In this document: positions 1 through 8,423 of the stretch, in pieces
Numbering within the stretch: position 1 is the stretch's first letter
Layout: every line of letters begins with the position of its first letter
Position numbers and translations under genes: made by a program
Assembly: GCA_964396895.1 (NCBI GenBank)
Contig: CAYNGJ010000011.1
Span: forward strand, 62,001 to 126,000
Direction: 5' to 3'
Source of the DNA: UBA2334 sp964396895
GTDB taxonomy: Bacteria > Pseudomonadota > Gammaproteobacteria > Burkholderiales > Burkholderiaceae_C
DNA length: 64,000 nucleotides
Notes under the pieces: model-generated
What the model was told of the DNA's origin: nothing
What the model saw: only the letters and a program-made list of their open reading frames with translations
Database searches by the model: none

Positions 1-148
1 TGGTGGGTAGTGAACTCGGAAGCCGGAGCTGCTTCGCTGGAATTGGCCAACGCATTGCATGCCTCAGGGTCAGTTCTCTCAGCCAGCCCCAACTGGTGGA
101 AGCAAACGATGACCCGTTGAGCGAGCGATGCGCACCATCGCCCAGGCG
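1..148. other. Window edge downstream of gspD, no supported gene
   Basis: No gene can be supported here. One minus-strand frame stays open from inside the 3' end of gspD to the window edge and reads like ordinary protein, but it has no convincing start codon or ribosome binding site and no recognisable motif. It could be the beginning of a further gene of the secretion operon or a chance open frame. Confidence 0.25.
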
Positions 149-161
149 TCAAACGCCTGGG
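141..161 (-). other. Stem-loop spanning the gspD stop codon
   Basis: CCCAGGCGT and ACGCCTGGG form a perfect 9-bp stem with a 3-nt loop. The TGA stop of gspD (149-151) lies in the loop and the adjoining arm. No T-run follows in the direction of gspD transcription, so it is not a classical intrinsic terminator. It may stabilise the 3' end of the mRNA or be incidental. Confidence 0.4.
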
Positions 162-2446
162 CGACTGCGGACCAGCGTACCCAGCTCTTTGACCGACTCC
201 ATGAAATCGGCCTTGAGCCTTTCGGCATCTTGAGTGGATGTCACGATGTGCGGTGTGATGGTGATCAACAGTTCGGTTTTTGCCTTTACCGTCTTGTTGG
301 TTCCAAACAAGGCTCCGAACAGGGGAATGTCCTTGAGCGTGGGCAGACCTGCAGATGTCACATCCCCTTTGTCTTCGATCAAACCCGCAATCAAGATGGT
401 CTTCCCATCTTCGACGGCAACATCTGTTGATACGCGACGTTTGGAGAAATTGGGGTACTCCGACCCTCCCACCGAAACACTGCCAGCCCGGTTGCTGACC
501 TCTTGAGCAACGCTCAGAGAAACAACCCCACTGGCGCTGATGCTTGGTTTGACTTCCAAAATGATGCCAGTGGGTCGGTATTGGACAGAGTTAGAGGTGG
601 TGAGGGTTCCCAAGTTGGTACTGGGTGTTTGCACAGTTTGGGTGACCACGGGCTCGTCGTTTCCAATCTCTACGCGAGCGACCTTGCCATCGGTTGTCAA
701 TACGTGTGGCGCAGATAGCAAGTTGACCTTGGTGTCATTGCCGAGCAGATTCAATAAGCCCACAATTTGTGAGCTGCTGTTGAAAAGGGCATAGTTGAAC
801 CCAGTTCCCACACCTGAGACCACACCAGGGGAAGTGGGCGCTTTGATGAGTCCTTCCAAGCCAGCCCTTGCCGTCCAACTCTTACCGCCACTGGAGACAT
901 TGGACTTCAGCCACCACTCCACACCATACTGCAAAGTGTCGTTCAGAGTGACTTCGGCCACCATGACCTGAATCAGCACCTGCCTCGCAGGGGTGTCGAT
1001 TTTCTTCAGCACGTTTTGAATGCGTGCAAAGTCTGCACCACTGGCTTTGACAATGATGGTATTGGTGATTTCATCTGGAATGATCGCAACAGGTCCGGCG
1101 AAACCTGACGGGCTGCTGGTGCCGCCGCTTCCGGTGGGAACGGTTCCACGGGATATGGTGCCTCCACCAGAGTTGTTCGATGTGGTCAGGCCGAAGTTCG
1201 CTGACTGCCCTGCAGACACCGGAGAGGCACCGGTTGTGGACTGAGCAGCTGAGGCCACCTGGCTCGATGGTGTCGCCGGGCGCTGGTTGACCGACTGGGC
1301 ACCGAAGGAAGAATTGGCCTGTCCATTCACCACCTGCTGAAGGATATCGGTCAAATGCTGGGCATTCCCGTTGGACACCCGGTAGACGTGCACCATGGCA
1401 TCAGCGTCCGTGGCCGGGACTGAGTCCAGCATGGCAAACCATTTGTCAATTGCTTGCAACATCACCGGACTGGCGGAAGCCACCATCAGCGCCCCCAAGC
1501 GGGGGACCGGCAAGAAAAATGCCTTGGCTGTATCGGTATTGGGCAAGTTGAACAGCCCTGATGTTTTCAACAGCGCCTCCAACTCCTTGGAAATTTCCGC
1601 CGGATCACCATGCTTTGGGCGGAGCAACCGGACATGAATGTCCCGCAAAAATTCATTGTCCAATGTCTCAGCCAACGCAACCAGTCGATCCACGACTGCG
1701 CTGCGATCGACCACCAGAAGATACTTCCCGGTTGGGTCAGGCACGATGGCACCACCTGCACTTGCGAACGGCTTCAGCGTGGCAGACACCTGGGCAGCCT
1801 GCACAAAACGCAATGGGATGAGGCGCATGACTGGTGAAGACTCGCCTGTACCTTTTTCTGGCAACGGTTCACGTGCTGCCTGCACATCGCGCATGATCTT
1901 GTAACCTGCGCCTGAGCGGACCATGGACACGCCAACCTGGGCAAGTGCAGTTTCCAACACGCCAATCAGGTCTGTCGTCTGGACTGCCGAGGTGCTGCGC
2001 AGAGTCACTTTTCCCTGCACGGCAGGATCAACGACGTAGTCAAGCTTGAGCACTTCGCCCAGCACGACCTGTATCACATCGTAAATGTCCGCATTGTCAA
2101 ACCGCAAGGAGGTTGTTGGCTGAGAAGCACCCATGATGCTCGGCACGACAGGTGGTGTCACGACGGGCGACGCTGGTGGGGTCACAGGGAGTGATGCGCT
2201 GGGCAAGGCAGATGCGCGCATGGGCTGTGGTGCCTGCTCAGTCGCCGAGCCGGCAGTGCCAGTAGGAGCTGTTACAGCAGGCGCAGGGACAAGTGCGGGT
2301 ACAGTCTGAACTGGCGCTGTGCTCAAGGGAGCAGGGGCCAGTGGCGCAAACGGATTGACTCCTTGTCCCCAGACGCCCCCGCTGCATTGAAGCGCAATCA
2401 GGGAGGCAAGCAGTGTCCGACGAATAGACTTGATATGGGGGTTCAT
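149..2446 (-). CDS. gspD: Type II secretion system secretin GspD
   Basis: This is the outer-membrane secretin, which forms the multimeric gated channel through which folded proteins leave the periplasm. The 765-residue product starts with a hydrophobic export signal. A proline/alanine-rich stretch to about residue 105 follows, then an N0 domain beginning LRFDNADIYDVIQ, N1-N3 repeats, a glycine/serine-rich loop in N3, and the secretin core with VEDGKTILIAGLIEDK and the terminal ELLITITPHIV block. A GTG at 2479 would overlap the gspM stop, but the ATG at 2446 places the signal peptide normally and is preferred. It is the last gene of the operon, an unusual position since gspD is often first. 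No lipobox is present: the cysteine near the signal is preceded by Gln. Confidence 0.93.
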   Translation of the reverse strand: MNPHIKSIRRTLLASLIALQCSGGVWGQGVNPFAPLAPAPLSTAPVQTVPALVPAPAVTAPTGTAGSATEQAPQPMRASALPSASLPVTPPASPVVTPPVVPSIMGASQPTTSLRFDNADIYDVIQVVLGEVLKLDYVVDPAVQGKVTLRSTSAVQTTDLIGVLETALAQVGVSMVRSGAGYKIMRDVQAAREPLPEKGTGESSPVMRLIPLRFVQAAQVSATLKPFASAGGAIVPDPTGKYLLVVDRSAVVDRLVALAETLDNEFLRDIHVRLLRPKHGDPAEISKELEALLKTSGLFNLPNTDTAKAFFLPVPRLGALMVASASPVMLQAIDKWFAMLDSVPATDADAMVHVYRVSNGNAQHLTDILQQVVNGQANSSFGAQSVNQRPATPSSQVASAAQSTTGASPVSAGQSANFGLTTSNNSGGGTISRGTVPTGSGGTSSPSGFAGPVAIIPDEITNTIIVKASGADFARIQNVLKKIDTPARQVLIQVMVAEVTLNDTLQYGVEWWLKSNVSSGGKSWTARAGLEGLIKAPTSPGVVSGVGTGFNYALFNSSSQIVGLLNLLGNDTKVNLLSAPHVLTTDGKVARVEIGNDEPVVTQTVQTPSTNLGTLTTSNSVQYRPTGIILEVKPSISASGVVSLSVAQEVSNRAGSVSVGGSEYPNFSKRRVSTDVAVEDGKTILIAGLIEDKGDVTSAGLPTLKDIPLFGALFGTNKTVKAKTELLITITPHIVTSTQDAERLKADFMESVKELGTLVRSRPGV

Positions 2447-2475
2447 GGGTACGGGAATAGGCGAGGGAGAGCAGA

Positions 2476-3066
2476 TCACTTCTGCGAGAAGGCCACACTC
2501 GTGGTATGAATAGCTGTCAAGGTCAAGGTCACCTTGAGCTGCTGCCCTCCAGACAGAGGATCAGAAACGACCTCAACATCAAGCGCAGTGGCTTGAATGC
2601 GTTTCGGTGCGGCAAGTAATTGGCGCTCTAACTCAGCGAGCTGTCGTGGAATGCATGTGAATTGTGTCACCAAGGTCAGTGCGACGGCCTCACCCTGCAG
2701 CTGTTGATCAACCACCGGCACAGATCCGTCTGTGATGCGCGAATCGCGCAAAAAAGCGCGAACCATCTCGCGAAACTGCTCGACGGACTCAGATGCGTCA
2801 GAATTGACAAACGATTGAGCAACAGCAAATTGGTATGAGCCCTCTTCGTCAGCCAGCTTCTGCTGAAACCTGGGAAGAAGCTCGACCATCGCGCGTACGC
2901 GCTCCTCACGATGCTGAACACCCTCAAGTTGCTCCAACTGTTCAACGTAGGTTGGATAGTAGTTGTCTAACAACAGCAACCCGCCCAACAAGAGAGCGAC
3001 TAGCAATACCCAGGTTCGCCGACTCACCGAACGAACGCTGGCATAAAAAAAATGGGATGAATTCAT
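2476..3066 (-). CDS. gspM: GspM-like type II secretion inner-membrane protein
   Basis: This 196-residue protein has a short cytoplasmic N-terminus, one membrane segment (TWVLLVALLLGGLLLLDNYY, about residues 17-36), a coiled-coil-like stretch and a periplasmic ferredoxin-like domain. That is the architecture of GspM/PilO, the partner of GspL in the inner-membrane platform. The assignment rests mainly on topology and position, since GspM sequences diverge strongly. Its ATG overlaps the stop of the upstream gspL-like gene by 4 nt, so the two are probably translationally coupled. The secretin gene follows after about 30 nt. Confidence 0.72.
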   Translation of the reverse strand: MNSSHFFYASVRSVSRRTWVLLVALLLGGLLLLDNYYPTYVEQLEQLEGVQHREERVRAMVELLPRFQQKLADEEGSYQFAVAQSFVNSDASESVEQFREMVRAFLRDSRITDGSVPVVDQQLQGEAVALTLVTQFTCIPRQLAELERQLLAAPKRIQATALDVEVVSDPLSGGQQLKVTLTLTAIHTTSVAFSQK

Positions 3067-4361
3067 GGTGTGTGTGGTGCCGCCTGCGCACGGTACGTTC
3101 GCACCCCATCGCCGTTGGTGTCTCCATTGTCCTGTTCGGAAGAAATAAAGGCCTTGTACGAGGACAACTGCGGCGGCCAATCAGCACCGACACTCTGAGC
3201 ACCGGGAGCAATGGACGCGCGAATCTCTGCGTTTTCCACGTTCAATTTGACCGACTGTAACGTCAGTTGACCAGGTAACCCATCGGACAGAACGCCAAGG
3301 TTGGCCATCGCGTTCGGCAAAGCCGAGACACGAGAAACGGCATTCAATACGTCCTTGCGTCGTGTGAGAGTCGACCTGACGTCGGCCAGCTGCCGAGCCT
3401 CAGGCGCGAGGCGCTTTAACTCTTGGGTAGCGGACTCAGTGGTCGCACGAGCCTGCCAGTACTGCAACGTCATCACACCCGCCAACATGGCAGATGCAGC
3501 CAACACCACTGTGGTCAAACCCCACAGACGGGCTTCGGTGTAGGGGGTAAGTGAGCCTGTCATTAAGCCAGCGCGGTGCAGCTCAGCTGCGCTGAGTTTC
3601 AAAGCTGAAATCGGATTTTGAGAGCGTCCTCCTGGGGTCAACAACTCTTGGCCAAGATCTCGAACGGAGGTTTGGACGCCCGCAAATACCGCAGAGTGAC
3701 TGGAAGGATCGCACCGGGCAGCAACCAAGGCATTCAGCTCAAGCTTCAAACGCAAATCAGCTGACTCGGAAGTATGGTCTTCGCCCAAGGCAATGCTTCG
3801 CAGCATCAGGTTTCCGCAATAAATATGCCGATATTGACCATCGTGAACCACGCCCCACCCCTCTGAGGCAACCTTAGCCTTGTCTGACTTGGCGACACCG
3901 GCGGAGTGCCGCAACAGCACCTGACGTGGGTGCACATACAGGGAATGGAGCTTTGCGTTTTCTGCAGCTCGACACAGCAACACAGCCCACGTTTGATGCA
4001 TCCACAGCCACACCGCCCCTTTCCCATCTTCATTCATGATCCCGGACTGGACCTGATCAGCAGGAAAAGGGAGTACAAGTCGCTGTGGCTCGGTAGCCTT
4101 CGGCAGCCACACAACGGACAGCATGTCCGGCGGCAAAAACCAGTGTACAGCCGCACCGTCTTGCAGGTGGTTGGCCTGGCGAAACGCAGAAAGGCTGCGG
4201 GTCAAATCGTCGGCACGCAACTCCCCTGCGACAGGCACGACCTCGCCACCTTGAAGACTCCAGCGCCCGAGAGCATTCGCCTGGCCGACAAACAGCGTCA
4301 TGCTGTGAGCATCCAAGAGAGCAAACACCCGACGCTGGGGGTGCAATACAAGCATGTTCAT
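3063..4361 (-). CDS. gspL: GspL-like platform protein
   Basis: The 432-residue protein has an actin-fold-like cytoplasmic half and a single membrane segment near residue 308 (LWGLTTVVLAASAMLAGVMT). A periplasmic part with a predicted coiled coil follows, as in GspL or fused PilM/PilN-type proteins. GspL links the GspE ATPase to GspM. I chose the ATG at 4361 because it overlaps the gspK stop in an ATGA arrangement. The assignment is from architecture and gene order between gspK and gspM, as the sequence itself is poorly conserved. Confidence 0.72.
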   Translation of the reverse strand: MNMLVLHPQRRVFALLDAHSMTLFVGQANALGRWSLQGGEVVPVAGELRADDLTRSLSAFRQANHLQDGAAVHWFLPPDMLSVVWLPKATEPQRLVLPFPADQVQSGIMNEDGKGAVWLWMHQTWAVLLCRAAENAKLHSLYVHPRQVLLRHSAGVAKSDKAKVASEGWGVVHDGQYRHIYCGNLMLRSIALGEDHTSESADLRLKLELNALVAARCDPSSHSAVFAGVQTSVRDLGQELLTPGGRSQNPISALKLSAAELHRAGLMTGSLTPYTEARLWGLTTVVLAASAMLAGVMTLQYWQARATTESATQELKRLAPEARQLADVRSTLTRRKDVLNAVSRVSALPNAMANLGVLSDGLPGQLTLQSVKLNVENAEIRASIAPGAQSVGADWPPQLSSYKAFISSEQDNGDTNGDGVRTYRAQAAPHTP

Positions 4362-5281
4362 TCCCGGAAAAACAAGTATTCTGTTTGCACAGTGGCCTTT
4401 TCTGCCTGCAACGAAATCTGTCCAAGCAACGTGATGGAAGACCTGAAAAGCTGACCTCCCAAAGAGATCGTTACCCTCAAGAATGTGCTGGATGGCGTCG
4501 ATGGCTTGGACGTAGGATCGACCACAACTCCAAGGATTTCTGCTTCCTGGGCCTTGGTGAGCAGACCTGCCGACCGTTTGGCTTGCAGTCGCGTGATCTG
4601 AGAATCCGAGGCATTGTATAGGCCCCGGTACACGATCCATGGGGTGTGGACTGGGTCTGTACTGCGCACTCCCGTCATGACTGAGAACAGATCGACCAAC
4701 CCTGGCATCTGCGTTTCCTGGTGGCCAAACAGTGGCCCAGGTGGCAGCGGCAATCCGTCCAATACCTGCACATGGGATGTGAAGCCTCTGCCATTGATTG
4801 ACTGCAGGTGGTCGCGCTTGACGGCAATATGCCGGGCGAGCAGTTTTGCTGTGGTTGCAGGCACACCCACCTCCCGCATGAGCCCCACCCACTCCGACTC
4901 TGTCAGCAAATTTGCGTCAGGAAGCCATTCAGCCCGCTGAACAACCACCTCAAACACCCGCCCGTCCAAAAGCATGGTTCGAACGCCTTCGGCAGGCACC
5001 CATGCTTCAGGCATTTTCAGCTGTCCCGCAGCACTGGGGTTGCTTGCCGCCCATTCGACAAACTCCCTGTCCAACGCAAGTTTGGCCACCACAGCTTGCA
5101 TCGCGCCCTTGAGCGCAAATTCAACTTGCTGAAGCCCTTTGTTTGCACCCACCGCACTCAATCGCTGCCTGTTGAAAAGTGAGCCACCCGTTACCAGTGT
5201 GGCGAGAATTACCAATATGCCCAGCACGTACATGAGAACAAAACCCTGTCGATGCGGCTTGTACGGAAAACCATTAGGCAC
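4358..5281 (-). CDS. gspK: Minor pseudopilin GspK
   Basis: This is the large minor pseudopilin of the tip complex, usually about 300-330 residues; here 307. The N-terminus carries a prepilin-like signal ending in RQG|FVLMYVLGILVILATLV. The large globular domain typical of GspK follows (LLTESEWVGLMREVG, then a type II secretion K-like helical region). The usual Glu at position +5 of the mature pilin is absent, which is characteristic of GspK. The start is GTG and overlaps the gspJ stop by 8 nt; the stop overlaps the next start by 4 nt. Confidence 0.85.
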   Translation of the reverse strand: MPNGFPYKPHRQGFVLMYVLGILVILATLVTGGSLFNRQRLSAVGANKGLQQVEFALKGAMQAVVAKLALDREFVEWAASNPSAAGQLKMPEAWVPAEGVRTMLLDGRVFEVVVQRAEWLPDANLLTESEWVGLMREVGVPATTAKLLARHIAVKRDHLQSINGRGFTSHVQVLDGLPLPPGPLFGHQETQMPGLVDLFSVMTGVRSTDPVHTPWIVYRGLYNASDSQITRLQAKRSAGLLTKAQEAEILGVVVDPTSKPSTPSSTFLRVTISLGGQLFRSSITLLGQISLQAEKATVQTEYLFFRE

Positions 5282-5942
5282 TGGAACTCACCTTACCCAA
5301 CCAAAGCGGTATCTGAACTCCCTGTGCGTTAGCGAAACGCACCCGCAACCATGCTTCCCCCTGGATAGCCATGTCCTTCCCAACTTCAGCCCAATGAATA
5401 GTGCCCGATTGGCCGTTGGCCTGCGTCACTCGCAGGCCAACCTCCACCTTGCAATCGGTCAAATGCGAATACAACGTGCGCTGCACTTCAGCAGGCGCCG
5501 AGGCACCACCGATACGTGCTATCGGCGCAGTCCCGTCAAAGACGATGCTCAAATGAACCAGGTTCATCAGCCCAGAACCTGGATCAACTACGCAGCGCAA
5601 AGCGGATCGACTACTTTTTACTCCTGCACCGAGCGAGAAACTGGTGTCATACAGAATGTCGTGGTTTCCAACTTGAACAATCTGAACAAGCTCTCGAAAC
5701 TCCGCGTCCACCAATCCCAGTACCCTTTGCGATGCATCGAACTGTGCACCTCGCACCTTCAGTTGCCCCGTCGTTTTCGCTATCAGCCCTGCGAGCCCCG
5801 AGGCGGCAACCATTACCACTGTCGCCAATGTGAGGGCAAACATCAACTCAATCAACGTCATGCCATGTTGGCGATTGAATTTGACTTTTTCCTGTTGACC
5901 CAGGCTTTTGATCGCATTTTTTTTTGACAGCGAATGCGTCAC
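5274..5942 (-). CDS. gspJ: Minor pseudopilin GspJ
   Basis: This 222-residue protein has a type IV prepilin motif, QHG|MTLIELMFALTLATVV, which would be cleaved after Gly by the prepilin peptidase, leaving Glu at +5. The remainder is a beta-rich domain with two cysteines (RCVVDPG and DCKVEVG). GspJ forms the pseudopilus tip with GspI and GspK. The start is a GTG in a GTGA overlap with the gspI stop, so expression probably depends on translation of gspI. An unusually long leader of about 27 residues precedes the cleavage site. Confidence 0.85.
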   Translation of the reverse strand: MTHSLSKKNAIKSLGQQEKVKFNRQHGMTLIELMFALTLATVVMVAASGLAGLIAKTTGQLKVRGAQFDASQRVLGLVDAEFRELVQIVQVGNHDILYDTSFSLGAGVKSSRSALRCVVDPGSGLMNLVHLSIVFDGTAPIARIGGASAPAEVQRTLYSHLTDCKVEVGLRVTQANGQSGTIHWAEVGKDMAIQGEAWLRVRFANAQGVQIPLWLGKVSSSA

Positions 5943-6370
5943 AATGCTGCCTTATATAAATGTGTCACCAACGACAATCCGGGTGCATCTGGTGCCCCAT
6001 CGCCCCAATAAACGTCCACTTGGACTCGGTAAAGCAAATGCCGTCGCCTGGTAAATGACTGCGGCAACCAGTCTGTGTCTTTAACAGGGTCATATTTCAG
6101 TTTCACACCGAACTTCACCCCACCATAGACCATGTCATCATCTGCGGAGAGCTCCTTAATGCCGCTCTCAGAAAACTCCGCAAGCTTTTGGTGAGCAATC
6201 CTTTGTGCCCATGTGTGATACTGCCCTGCGTCACCGCCCCGAACCAGTCCGCCCCACGCAGCGAGGATCAAAGTCAGAGACACGCCAAGTATCGCTGTGG
6301 CGACCATGACCTCCAACAGTGTAAAACCGCGTTGTGTCAATGCTTGCATTTGGCACACGTTGCGGATCAT
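5939..6370 (-). CDS. gspI: Minor pseudopilin GspI
   Basis: The prepilin signal QRG|FTLLEVMVATAILGVSLT is near-canonical for GspI (FTLLEVMVA), and the 143-residue length suits the family. It initiates pseudopilus tip assembly with GspJ and GspK. Its ATG overlaps the gspH stop by 4 nt and its stop overlaps the gspJ start by 4 nt. Confidence 0.88.
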   Translation of the reverse strand: MIRNVCQMQALTQRGFTLLEVMVATAILGVSLTLILAAWGGLVRGGDAGQYHTWAQRIAHQKLAEFSESGIKELSADDDMVYGGVKFGVKLKYDPVKDTDWLPQSFTRRRHLLYRVQVDVYWGDGAPDAPGLSLVTHLYKAAL

Positions 6371-6894
6371 GGCTGACTGTCCTCGCGTGCAAATGATTGC
6401 CGAAAATCCATGCTCCTGATGAGACTTCCACCGTCCATCAACTCAACCCAACCGCCCGAGAGAGGTTTTTTCGGCACAAACCACAAAATATTCGTTGCTT
6501 GCCTGGACATTCGTCCATTCTCGTCGATGGTGTTCACAAAAAGTCTCACGCCATAGGGTTCGGGTATTTGTAATGTCTTATTGACTTGATCGCATCCCGA
6601 AAAATCCAGACGCCCAGGAGACAGACTTAACTGCACTGGGCACATCTGGCGCAAGGACAAACTGTGCGCACTTCGCACAAATGCCTCCATTTTGTCCATC
6701 CACTGCTGCCTTGACGCTGAGGCAGAGTAGCGACCAATAGATACTGATGCAATGGACGCCAAGATACCCGCAAGAATCAATACAACCAACAACTCAATCA
6801 GCGTAAAACCCTGCGGAAACCGTCCCACGGAACGTTGGCTGAAGTTACCAGCTGACGATATCGGCGTCTTCACCGTCACCACCCTCCCGACCAT
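6367..6894 (-). CDS. gspH: Minor pseudopilin GspH
   Basis: This 175-residue pseudopilin has the motif PQG|FTLIELLVVLILAGILAS, followed by a GspH-type beta domain with two cysteines (RQMCPVQ and FSGCDQV). The ATG at 6894 lies 50 nt inside gspG, giving a long leader of about 29 residues. A GTG at the Val-Gly-Arg-Phe stretch just before the cleavage site could serve instead and would remove the overlap. GspH connects the tip complex to the GspG shaft. Confidence 0.85.
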   Translation of the reverse strand: MVGRVVTVKTPISSAGNFSQRSVGRFPQGFTLIELLVVLILAGILASIASVSIGRYSASASRQQWMDKMEAFVRSAHSLSLRQMCPVQLSLSPGRLDFSGCDQVNKTLQIPEPYGVRLFVNTIDENGRMSRQATNILWFVPKKPLSGGWVELMDGGSLIRSMDFRQSFAREDSQP

Positions 6895-7267
6895 CCCGTC
6901 CGAAGGAATACAAGTCGAATTCCCCCTTGTCCCCTGGCGAACGGTACTGATAAGGGTTGCCCCATGGGTCGACAGGAACAGCCTTTCTCAGGTACGGACC
7001 ACGCCAGATTGCAGAGGCATTTGGGTCAGATGCGGGCTTTTCCCACAGGAGCTTCAATCCTGGGTCAGTCAGTGGATAGGCATTCATGTCCAAGCGATAG
7101 GCATCCAGCGCGGTGGACATCATTTCAATTTGCGCCTTCGCCGCCTTGTGCTTGGAACCTTCAAGTTGGCCAAACAAGCGCGGCCCCACCAACGCGGCCA
7201 ACATACCAATTATCACCATCACAATGAGCAACTCAATGAGTGTAAAACCTCGATTCATTCTCTTCAT
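6845..7267 (-). CDS. gspG: Major pseudopilin GspG
   Basis: This is the major subunit of the pseudopilus shaft. The leader is very short (MKRMNRG), then FTLIELLIVMVIIGMLAALV with Glu5. The calcium-site region of GspG is visible near the C-terminus (DPWGNPYQYRSPG and the following Asp-rich tail). The product is 140 residues, typical for the family. The ATG at 7267 has a GGAG ribosome binding site 6 nt upstream; an upstream in-frame TTG is disregarded. It follows gspF by 19 nt, the only real gap in the early part of the operon, which fits a need for higher expression of this subunit. Confidence 0.95.
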   Translation of the reverse strand: MKRMNRGFTLIELLIVMVIIGMLAALVGPRLFGQLEGSKHKAAKAQIEMMSTALDAYRLDMNAYPLTDPGLKLLWEKPASDPNASAIWRGPYLRKAVPVDPWGNPYQYRSPGDKGEFDLYSFGRDGREGGDGEDADIVSW

Positions 7268-7286
7268 CTGCTTCTCCAAAATTAAA

Positions 7287-8423
7287 TCAAATGGGCATGT
7301 CGTTGATGGAAAAAACGGCCATCAGCATGGACACCACAACAAATCCAATTAATGCGCCTACCACGATGATCATCGCTGGCTCAAACGCAGCCACGATCGA
7401 TTTCGTCATCTTCTGCACATCCTTTTCGTACTGCACGGCAATCCTATCCAGCATGAAATCCAGCGTTCCAGATTCCTCACCCACCTTGACGAGTTGCCCC
7501 ACGAGCTTGGGGAAAATGGGGTTTTCATTGACAACATCAGATACCGCTCGTCCCTCCTGAACCTTCAACGAGAGATCATCAAGTGCCTTTTCAATGGGTA
7601 GCCAGTTGGTCAGTGATTTAACGATTTGGATGGCGGAAAGAATAGGAACTCCTGCACCAAGCAGCGCCCCCCAGGTTCTGCAAATCTGGGAGAACTGAAT
7701 TTTCTTGATCAGAAAACCAACACCCGGCCAAGACAACAGCACAACGTGGAAGCGGAACCTCAAATTCGAATCGGAGAGCGCACCGATTACCACCGCGCAG
7801 GCCAGCCCTGTGCCACCAACCAGATACAGCCAATGCCCCCTCAACCATGCCGATGAATCCAACAAGAAAGCCGCAGACCAAGGAAGAGCCCGATCCATAC
7901 TGGCAAAAACTTCACCAAACTTGGGTATCACGAAGATGACCAAACCAATCACCGAAACCAACCCGAATATCAGCAATATGGCCGGATATATGGATGAAGT
8001 GATGATGAAATTTCTGAATTCAATACTCTTGGAGTAGTAATCAATCACCCGGGCCAAGACCACCGGCAATATACCGCCTCGCTCTCCCGCGCGAACCATG
8101 CTCACATAAAGTTTGGGGAAGATACGGGGATAAGCAGAGATGGCTTCTGAAAATGATTTTCCTTTCTCAATCTCTACAACCACAGCCCTCAACACGCCGC
8201 GCAGATGAAGATTACCAAGGGTATCGGCTGTGACGTGGAGCGCACGATCAATGGACATGCCCGCATCGATGAGCGTGAGCAATTGCTCGGACATGCTCAC
8301 CACATGCGACATGCCGACCCGACCTGCCCCAAGAGCCATCAAGACTCCGTCGTTTGAAACCTCTTTTTTTGCCCCCCCAGAGACAGGGTGAGCCTTGGGT
8401 AGATCTGTGGGCAGTGGCCTCAT
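7287..8423 (-). CDS. gspF: Type II secretion inner-membrane protein GspF
   Basis: A 378-residue protein with two T2SSF domains, each followed by hydrophobic helices (SSIYPAILLIFGLVSVIGLV and the C-terminal AMIIVVGALIGFVVVSMLMA). The repeated MVRAGERGG and VGEESGTLD signatures of the GspF/PilC fold are clear. It is the platform protein contacting GspE. The start codon overlaps the gspE stop in an ATGA arrangement. Confidence 0.93.
   Translation of the reverse strand: MRPLPTDLPKAHPVSGGAKKEVSNDGVLMALGAGRVGMSHVVSMSEQLLTLIDAGMSIDRALHVTADTLGNLHLRGVLRAVVVEIEKGKSFSEAISAYPRIFPKLYVSMVRAGERGGILPVVLARVIDYYSKSIEFRNFIITSSIYPAILLIFGLVSVIGLVIFVIPKFGEVFASMDRALPWSAAFLLDSSAWLRGHWLYLVGGTGLACAVVIGALSDSNLRFRFHVVLLSWPGVGFLIKKIQFSQICRTWGALLGAGVPILSAIQIVKSLTNWLPIEKALDDLSLKVQEGRAVSDVVNENPIFPKLVGQLVKVGEESGTLDFMLDRIAVQYEKDVQKMTKSIVAAFEPAMIIVVGALIGFVVVSMLMAVFSINDMPI

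Noticed and set aside
2360..2446. Secretin GspD as a lipoprotein
   Set aside because: A cysteine follows the hydrophobic signal, but the residue before it is Gln, which does not fit a lipobox.
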